This document shows, in pieces, positions 59,021-64,000 of a DNA stretch of 64,000 bases. This DNA is from Corynebacterium sp. p3-SID1241. GTDB taxonomy: Bacteria > Actinomycetota > Actinomycetes > Mycobacteriales > Mycobacteriaceae. The notes under the pieces were generated by a model. It did no database searches. It was given only the letters and a program-made list of their open reading frames with translations, and was not told the DNA's origin. Position numbers and translations under genes: made by a program. The stretch's first letter is position 1. Every line of letters begins with the position of its first letter. The stretch lies in the NCBI GenBank assembly GCA_025144025.1, contig JALXWS010000004.1, forward strand, positions 124,001 to 188,000, in the 5' to 3' direction.

Positions 59021-60031
59021 CTAGTCGATGTGCTGGTTCGACGGCGCCACCACCAAAGGCTTTGGCGAGTACTTGGCGCGCAGCTCACGCAGGAGGGTGG
59101 CGTGCTCGGCCAGGCGCTTGTCTTCCTCGGTATGGGGATTGAAGGGCCGGGCCACCTGCGGCTGGCCATCGTGGTCCAGGGCGATATAGGCCACGGTGGC
59201 ATGGATGGCGGTTTGCAAGTGTTCCCGGCCGCCGCGGGGGTTACCGGAGCGGACGTGGATGGACATCTGCATCGAGCGGGTATCGGTGCGCATCATGCGG
59301 GCGTCGACCTCGATGAGGTCACCGATGGAAATCGGGCGGTAGAAGCGGATGCCGCCGGCGTACACCGCAACGGTGCGCTCCGCGGACCACTCCATGGTGC
59401 AAGCTGCGCCGGCCTCATCGATCCACTGCATGGCGGTGCCGCCGTGGACCTTGCCGCCCCAGTTGACGTCGGTGGGCTTGGCCAGGAAGCGATTGACCAT
59501 GCGCGGCGCATCAGAAGGCCCGTCATAGGTTTGCTTTTCCATCTCCGCCTCGATGGCATTGCGCAGCTCGATGCGGGACTTGGCGGCCTCTTCCACGCGG
59601 CGTTGCTCATCGGTCTCCGGCACAAAGGAAGGCACAGGGGTGGATTTGCCGGTAGCTGGGTCCTTGGCCACGAAAATAACCAGGCAATCGCAGGCGCGAG
59701 TGAAAATGCCCTCGCGCGGGTCGGCCGAAAGTACCTCGTTGACGATGTGCATAGAGGAGCGGCCGGTCATGGCGATACGCGAGCGCACCTCCACGATGTG
59801 CCCGGAAGGGATCGGCCGGGTGAAGTGGATATGGCCCACGTATGCGGTCACGCAGTACTGGCCGGACCACTGCACGGCGCAGGCATAGGCGGCCTTATCA
59901 ATCCATTCCAGGACGCGGCCGCCGCTGATGCCGGGGGCGCCGGCCATGGTGACGTCGGTTGGCGATGCCATAAAGCGTAGCGTCAGTGCCGGGGATTTCT
60001 GGATTTCCGCAACGGAGGGCGTAGGTGACAT
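59021..60031 (-). CDS. acyl-CoA thioesterase with two hotdog domains
   Basis: 336 residues: tandem hotdog folds (about 15-160 and 185-315), each with the conserved GG...W(I/M)D pattern ([19 protein letters not shown] and [18 protein letters not shown]) followed by FTRPIP or FYRPIS blocks. BFIT/YciA-like acyl-CoA thioesterases hydrolyse fatty acyl-CoA; chain length is unknown. ATG 60031 follows TATCTT (60044-60039) by 7 nt. Divergent from the sterol-carrier-type gene over only 33 bp. Confidence 0.85.
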   Translation of the reverse strand: MSPTPSVAEIQKSPALTLRFMASPTDVTMAGAPGISGGRVLEWIDKAAYACAVQWSGQYCVTAYVGHIHFTRPIPSGHIVEVRSRIAMTGRSSMHIVNEVLSADPREGIFTRACDCLVIFVAKDPATGKSTPVPSFVPETDEQRRVEEAAKSRIELRNAIEAEMEKQTYDGPSDAPRMVNRFLAKPTDVNWGGKVHGGTAMQWIDEAGAACTMEWSAERTVAVYAGGIRFYRPISIGDLIEVDARMMRTDTRSMQMSIHVRSGNPRGGREHLQTAIHATVAYIALDHDGQPQVARPFNPHTEEDKRLAEHATLLRELRAKYSPKPLVVAPSNQHID

Positions 60032-60038
60032 AAACAAC

Positions 60039-60058
60039 AAGATAACAGTAGTTATGAT
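60039..60058. promoter_or_regulatory. overlapping divergent leaderless promoters
   Basis: TATCTT on the minus strand (60044-60039) and TATGAT on the plus strand (60053-60058) lie 7 nt and 6 nt before their start codons. The 33-bp gap means each -35 region must overlap the other gene's first codons. Confidence 0.65.
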
Positions 60059-60064
60059 GTAAAT

Positions 60065-60469
60065 ATGAAAAAGCCCGTCGATCCCGCCGCCACCCGCGCG
60101 GCCGTCATGGCCATCAAAGACTGGATTGCCGCCCCGGCGGAGCACGATAAGCCAGGTAGAGCCCTGCTTGCTGACGCCGTCCGGCGCACCGCCCGTACCC
60201 TCGAAGCCGACGCGCCGGGCCACTCCGTGGAGTTGCGGGTACCCCCATTTGTTGCAGTGCAATGCATTGAGGGGCCCCGCCATACCCGCGGCACCCCACC
60301 CAATGTGGTGGAGACTGATCCGGAAACCTGGCTGCGCCTAGCCACCGGATTGGCGGACTGGGAGGAGTCCTTAAGTACTGGTCGCGTCGATGCTTCCGGC
60401 TCCCGCGCGGGCGAAATCGCGCAGTGGCTGCCGCTTATTCCGTTAGTTTCCGGCGGCGCGACAGGCTAA
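60065..60469 (+). CDS. sterol-carrier-family (SCP_3-like) small protein
   Basis: 134 residues resembling the bacterial sterol-carrier family proteins found upstream of purF in corynebacteria: [21 protein letters not shown] near 55 ([12 protein letters not shown] quoted) and [19 protein letters not shown] near 78. Function unknown; may bind lipids. ATG 60065 follows TATGAT by 6 nt (leaderless). The purF promoter overlaps its stop codon. Confidence 0.75.
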   Translation: MKKPVDPAATRAAVMAIKDWIAAPAEHDKPGRALLADAVRRTARTLEADAPGHSVELRVPPFVAVQCIEGPRHTRGTPPNVVETDPETWLRLATGLADWEESLSTGRVDASGSRAGEIAQWLPLIPLVSGGATG

Positions 60470-60472
60470 TAT
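60467..60472 (+). promoter_or_regulatory. -10 box of purF
   Basis: TAATAT ends 7 nt before GTG 60480 and overlaps the TAA stop of the preceding gene. Confidence 0.65.
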
Positions 60473-60479
60473 AAACGCC

Positions 60480-61976
60480 GTGGTAGAAGTACATACTCCT
60501 AGTATCACCAATCTTGACGATCAGAATGAGCAGGAGCCCCGCGAAGAGTGCGGCGTCTATGGCGTGTGGGCTCCCGGGGAGGAAGTCTCCAAGCTGACCT
60601 ACTTCGGGCTCTTCGCCCTCCAGCACCGCGGCCAGGAAGCCGCCGGCATTGCGGTGGGCGATGATGACCGTATCGTCGTTTTCAAGGACATGGGCTTGGT
60701 GGCCAATATCTTTGATGAATCCATCCTGTCTGCCCTGCAAGGCAATGTGGCGGTGGGCCACACGCGCTATTCCACCGCCGGCGGCAAGGAATGGTCCAAT
60801 GTCCAACCGATGTTTTCTACCTCCTCTATCGGGGTAGATATTGCCCTTGGCCACAACGGCAACCTCGTCAACTATTTGGAGCTGCGTGAAGAGGCCGTGC
60901 AGCGCGGCTTGATTAAGCCCAATGAGGAATCGGTGTCCGATTCCATGTGCTTGTCTATGCTGCTTGCTGACGGCGTCGATGAAGAAACCTCCGTCTTCGA
61001 CTCCGCCCGTGACCTGCTCCCGCGTGTTAAGGGAGCGTTTTGCCTGACCTTTACCGATGGCCACACCATGTACGCCGCCCGCGACCCGCACGGCGTTCGC
61101 CCGCTGGTCCTCGGCCGCCTGGCCAAGGGCTGGGTGGTCGCCTCGGAAACCTGTGCGCTGGATATCTCCGGCGCACAATTCATTCGTGAGATCGAGCCCG
61201 GCGAGCTCGTCGCCATCGATGAGGCCGGCATCCGTTCGGTGGACTTCGCGCCGGCTAGGCGTCATGGCTGTGTCTTCGAATACGTCTACTTAGCCCGCCC
61301 AGATAGCGATATAAAGGGCCGCTCCGTCAACGCCTCCCGCGTAGACATCGGCCGCCGCCTGGCCCGCGAATACCCGGCCGAGGGCGCGGACCTCGTCATC
61401 CCGGTTCCCGAATCCGGCAACCCCGCTGCCGTGGGCTATGCCCGCGAGTCCGGCATCACCTTCGCTCACGGATTGGTTAAAAACGCCTATGTGGGCCGCA
61501 CCTTCATCCAACCCACCCAGACCCTGCGCCAGCTGGGCATCCGCTTGAAGCTCAACCCGTTGCGCGAGGTCATTAATGGCAAGAAGCTGGTCGTGGTGGA
61601 TGATTCCATCGTGCGCGGCAATACCCAGCGCGCGCTCATCCGCATGCTGCGCGAGGCTGGCGCGGCCGAGGTGCACGTACGCATCGCTTCCCCGCCGGTG
61701 AAGTGGCCGTGCTTCTATGGCATCGACTTCGCCTCCCCGGGAGAGCTCATCGCTAACGCCAGCCCCTCCGATGATCCAGAAACCGTCTGCGCCACTATCT
61801 GTGACACCATCGGCGCCGATTCCCTGGGGTTTGTCTCGATCGAGGAGATGGTGGCCGCCACTGAGCAGCCCAACTCTGAGCTGTGCACCGCCTGCTTCTC
61901 AGGCGAGTACCCACTCGGCCTGCCCGCCGGAAACCCCAATGCAGACGCCGTGCGCACCTTGCTCGGCACCGAATAA
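60480..61976 (+). CDS. purF: amidophosphoribosyltransferase
   Basis: First committed purine step: PRPP plus glutamine gives phosphoribosylamine. 498 residues. A propeptide (1-23) is removed to expose Cys24 in EECGVYGVW, the Ntn nucleophile; PRPP site VVVDDSIVRGNTQ near 370; cysteines near 262, 411, 466 and 469 (CTACFSGEYP) match the 4Fe-4S type. GTG 60480 leaderless. purM follows after 18 nt with SD AAAGGA. Confidence 0.95.
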   Translation: MVEVHTPSITNLDDQNEQEPREECGVYGVWAPGEEVSKLTYFGLFALQHRGQEAAGIAVGDDDRIVVFKDMGLVANIFDESILSALQGNVAVGHTRYSTAGGKEWSNVQPMFSTSSIGVDIALGHNGNLVNYLELREEAVQRGLIKPNEESVSDSMCLSMLLADGVDEETSVFDSARDLLPRVKGAFCLTFTDGHTMYAARDPHGVRPLVLGRLAKGWVVASETCALDISGAQFIREIEPGELVAIDEAGIRSVDFAPARRHGCVFEYVYLARPDSDIKGRSVNASRVDIGRRLAREYPAEGADLVIPVPESGNPAAVGYARESGITFAHGLVKNAYVGRTFIQPTQTLRQLGIRLKLNPLREVINGKKLVVVDDSIVRGNTQRALIRMLREAGAAEVHVRIASPPVKWPCFYGIDFASPGELIANASPSDDPETVCATICDTIGADSLGFVSIEEMVAATEQPNSELCTACFSGEYPLGLPAGNPNADAVRTLLGTE

Positions 61977-61994
61977 CAAAGGATTTTTGAAACC

Positions 61995-63047
61995 ATGAGT
62001 GACAATACCTACGCAGCAGCCGGCGTCAGCATCGAAGAGGGCGACCGCGCCGTCGAGCTTTTCGCCCCACACGCTAAGCGCGCTACTCGCCCAGAGGTCT
62101 TAGGTGGCCTCGGCGGTTTTGCCGGGCTATTCAAGCTCGGCGAATACAAGGAACCGATCCTGGCCGCCGGTTCCGACGGCGTCGGCACCAAGCTTGCCGT
62201 AGCCCAGGCCATGGACAAGCACGACACCATTGGCATCGACTTGGTAGCTATGTGCGTTGATGACCTCGTTGTCTGCGGCGCGGAACCGCTTTTCCTGCAG
62301 GACTACATTGCTGTGGGCAAGGTTGTGCCGGAAAAAGTGGCCGAGGTGGTCAAGGGCATCGCCGAAGGCTGCGTGCAGGCCGGCGCCGCACTGCTGGGCG
62401 GCGAGACCGCAGAGCATCCTGGCATGATGGGAGAAAACGAATACGACGTCTCAGCCACTGCAGTCGGCGTGGTCGAGGCCGATGGGGTGCTGGGCCCAGA
62501 CAAGGTTCACGATGGTGACGTGCTTATCGCCATGGGCTCGTCCGGCCTGCACTCCAATGGCTACTCCTTGGCCCGCCACGTACTCCTCGAGCAGGCCGGC
62601 ATGCCTCTCGACGGCCACGTGGAAGAGCTCGGCCGCACCCTTGGTGAGGAACTGCTCGAGCCTACCCGCATTTACGCCAAGGACTGCTTGGCGCTGGCTA
62701 GCGAGTGTTCTGTCTCCACCTTCTGCCACGTCACCGGCGGAGGCTTGGCCGGCAACCTTGAGCGCGTCATCCCAGAGGGCTTGGCGGCCGATATCAACCG
62801 CGCGACGTGGACTCCTGGCCAGATCTTCAAACTCATTTCCTCTGTGGGCAAGGTGGAGCTGGCCGAGATGGAAAAGACCTTCAACATGGGGGTTGGCATG
62901 ATTGCCGTGGTAAACCCAGAAGACCGTGACCGCGCCTTGGCCATGCTTACCGCCCGTCACGTCGATGCGTGGGAGCTGGGCACCGTCCGCTCTGCCTCCG
63001 GTGAGGAGCCGCGCGTGGTCATGCACGGCGAGCACTCAAACTTCTAG
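61995..63047 (+). CDS. purM: AIR synthetase (phosphoribosylformylglycinamidine cyclo-ligase)
   Basis: Converts FGAM to AIR, the step after PurSQL. 350 residues, AIRS fold: YAAAGVSIEEGDRAVELF near 5, GSDGVGTKLAVAQ near 58, LLGGETAEHPGM near 136 and SSGLHSNGYSLAR near 178. SD AAAGGA upstream; operon with purF. A 26-nt perfect palindrome follows the stop. Confidence 0.95.
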   Translation: MSDNTYAAAGVSIEEGDRAVELFAPHAKRATRPEVLGGLGGFAGLFKLGEYKEPILAAGSDGVGTKLAVAQAMDKHDTIGIDLVAMCVDDLVVCGAEPLFLQDYIAVGKVVPEKVAEVVKGIAEGCVQAGAALLGGETAEHPGMMGENEYDVSATAVGVVEADGVLGPDKVHDGDVLIAMGSSGLHSNGYSLARHVLLEQAGMPLDGHVEELGRTLGEELLEPTRIYAKDCLALASECSVSTFCHVTGGGLAGNLERVIPEGLAADINRATWTPGQIFKLISSVGKVELAEMEKTFNMGVGMIAVVNPEDRDRALAMLTARHVDAWELGTVRSASGEEPRVVMHGEHSNF

Positions 63048-63065
63048 CTGGGGCGGGCACGAGGA

Positions 63066-63091
63066 AGGGCCCTAGGAATTCCTAGGGCCCT
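63066..63091. terminator. 26-nt perfect palindrome between purM and DUF3073 gene
   Basis: AGGGCCCTAGGAA and TTCCTAGGGCCCT are exact mirror halves (63066-63091). No T-run follows on either strand, so terminator activity is uncertain; it lies between convergent genes. Confidence 0.5.
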
Positions 63092-63116
63092 GGGCTATCC
63101 GGCGGCGAGCGGAAGA

Positions 63117-63314
63117 TTAGCGTTCGTCGCGGTTTTCATCATCCCATTCGTCAACGTAGTCGGCGTATGGGTCATCCTCTTCGTAATCGTGGGAGTCACC
63201 CTCTTGCTGTGCGGCGAGTTCCCGTTGCAGGGACTCGATATCCATTTCGGGTGAGTTGTACTTGAGCCGGCGTGCAACTTTGGTCTGCTTTGCCTTGGCG
63301 CGTCCGCGTCCCAT
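63117..63314 (-). CDS. DUF3073 small protein
   Basis: 65 residues: basic N-terminus MGRGRAKAKQTKVARRL and acidic, Asp/Glu-rich C-terminus (EEDDPYADYVDEWDDE), the DUF3073 family. Conserved in Actinobacteria next to purF/purM; function unknown, possibly nucleic-acid or ribosome associated. The ATG at 63314 is preferred because GGGGG lies 8 nt upstream, versus 2 nt for the ATG at 63320. Confidence 0.85.
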   Translation of the reverse strand: MGRGRAKAKQTKVARRLKYNSPEMDIESLQRELAAQQEGDSHDYEEDDPYADYVDEWDDENRDER

Positions 63315-63454
63315 GTGCATGACCCCCTTGGGTTAGTAGGGCGCGCCAGGGATTCTTGGGCGCCCCATCGACTTGTCTATTTAGTATCTTCCTGTAAGAC
63401 ACAATAGCCTGTGTGACGAAAAAATTCCGCACCGCCCCCTCTCTAGTGGGAGAT

Positions 63455-64000
63455 TTAGCGGCCGCGCAGCCGGTTTACCGCTTCGCGCCCGGCCTTGGGG
63501 CCCTCATCCTCGGGGATGGAGGAGGGATCGATCGACGCTGCGGTATCGTCCACCTCTAGGGTGCCGGCGTCCAGCGCAGAGCGCTTGACCAGTCCCAAGG
63601 CGATGGGCCCGTAATCGCAATCATCGACGATGGTGCCTATGCGGCCTACCTTACGTCCATTAAAAGTAATGTCATCGCCCACATTTGGCCGCTGCGGGGC
63701 AGAGCCATCGAGGTGAAGCTGCACCAAGAGGCGAGGGGAGCGGCCAAGGTTTTCCACGCGCGCTACCGTCTCCTGCCCACGATAGCAGCCTTTATTGAGG
63801 TGAACGTGGGCTGGAGTCTTGGCGTCGCGGCTGATCCACTGCGGCACCTCGTGTGGGATAGATTTATTGTCTAGGTCCGCTGCTAGCTCGGGCTCGCGAG
63901 CGCGCACGCGCTCGGCAGTAAAGGCCATAAGGCCTGCCAATCGTGCGCCAGATTCCTCAAGCCATTTCGTTGCTTCGACCAAGGATTCGCGTGGAACGCC
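63455..64000 (-). CDS. YgfZ/GcvT-like folate-binding protein, 5' end beyond window
   Basis: The last 181 codons are inside the window and the frame is open to the right edge. Signature KGCYRGQETVARV near HLNKGC at about 63790 (K-G-C-Y-x-G-Q-E) identifies the YgfZ family, folate-dependent proteins helping to build or repair Fe-S proteins and tied to tRNA modification. The C-terminal tail is acidic. The same family sits close to purF/purM in other corynebacteria as far as I recall. Confidence 0.85.
   Translation of the reverse strand, partial: GVPRESLVEATKWLEESGARLAGLMAFTAERVRAREPELAADLDNKSIPHEVPQWISRDAKTPAHVHLNKGCYRGQETVARVENLGRSPRLLVQLHLDGSAPQRPNVGDDITFNGRKVGRIGTIVDDCDYGPIALGLVKRSALDAGTLEVDDTAASIDPSSIPEDEGPKAGREAVNRLRGR

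Overview
The window is a high-GC actinobacterial chromosome segment, almost certainly from a Corynebacterium. The gene order carries several blocks known from corynebacteria and mycobacteria: clpC / mutY / carbonic anhydrase / radA / lpqE-like / carD-ispD-ispF-cysS-rlmB; the IpsA-like LacI regulator next to a znu-type metal ABC operon and otsB/otsA/thrE; pqo, a PhoRS-like two-component system and the dispersed purine genes purD, purB, purC, purSQL, purF and purM. Many genes start directly 6-8 nt after a TANNNT-type -10 box without a Shine-Dalgarno, which is typical of this group. No database search was run; species-level placement is not possible.

Layout. 1-1215 (-) is the 5' part of a PhoX-type Tat-exported phosphatase. 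1405-5150 is lysS followed by an accessory patch: a divergent TetR/GAP-family pair with a perfect operator, a 21-bp hairpin, a decayed HNH-nuclease tail, and a second, decayed 3' third of lysS. 5157-7581 (-) is crtB-crtI; an Abi/HEPN-like gene sits just upstream. 8328-16847 holds guaB1, a DHA2-type exporter, a membrane pseudokinase, clpC and a secreted lipase. 16906-25811 is DNA repair, carbonic anhydrase, CarD, two MEP-pathway enzymes (IspD, IspF), CysS and RlmB. 25815-26825 is a DUF222-type HNH protein. 26889-30298 (-) is a Zn/Mn-type ABC operon with a secreted-type esterase. 30379-36536 is the IpsA-like regulator, trehalose synthesis (OtsA/OtsB), a lysine-repeat protein and the threonine exporter ThrE, then a tRNA-Thr. 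36788-38813 is an exporter with its own TetR. 38993-43573 is Pqo, PhoR/PhoS-like and a HIT protein. 43609-63047 is mostly purine biosynthesis, interrupted by oligopeptidase B, an uncharacterised gene, a large secreted nuclease, a hemolysin-III family protein, a lipoprotein asparaginase, a two-hotdog thioesterase and a sterol-carrier-type protein. 63117-64000 is a DUF3073 protein and a YgfZ-like protein cut by the window edge.

How it works together. PurD, PurB, PurC, PurS/Q/L, PurF and PurM cover most of the route to IMP and AMP, spread over 20 kb with separate promoters. A phosphate-responsive theme (PhoX-type phosphatase, secreted nuclease, PhoRS-like pair) appears in one window. IspD and IspF supply isoprenoid precursors, and CrtB and CrtI could draw on that pool for a C40 carotenoid. 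The parts that look least settled are the lysS-remnant patch, the Abi/HEPN gene, the pseudokinase, and two large intergenic inverted repeats whose arms resemble each other.
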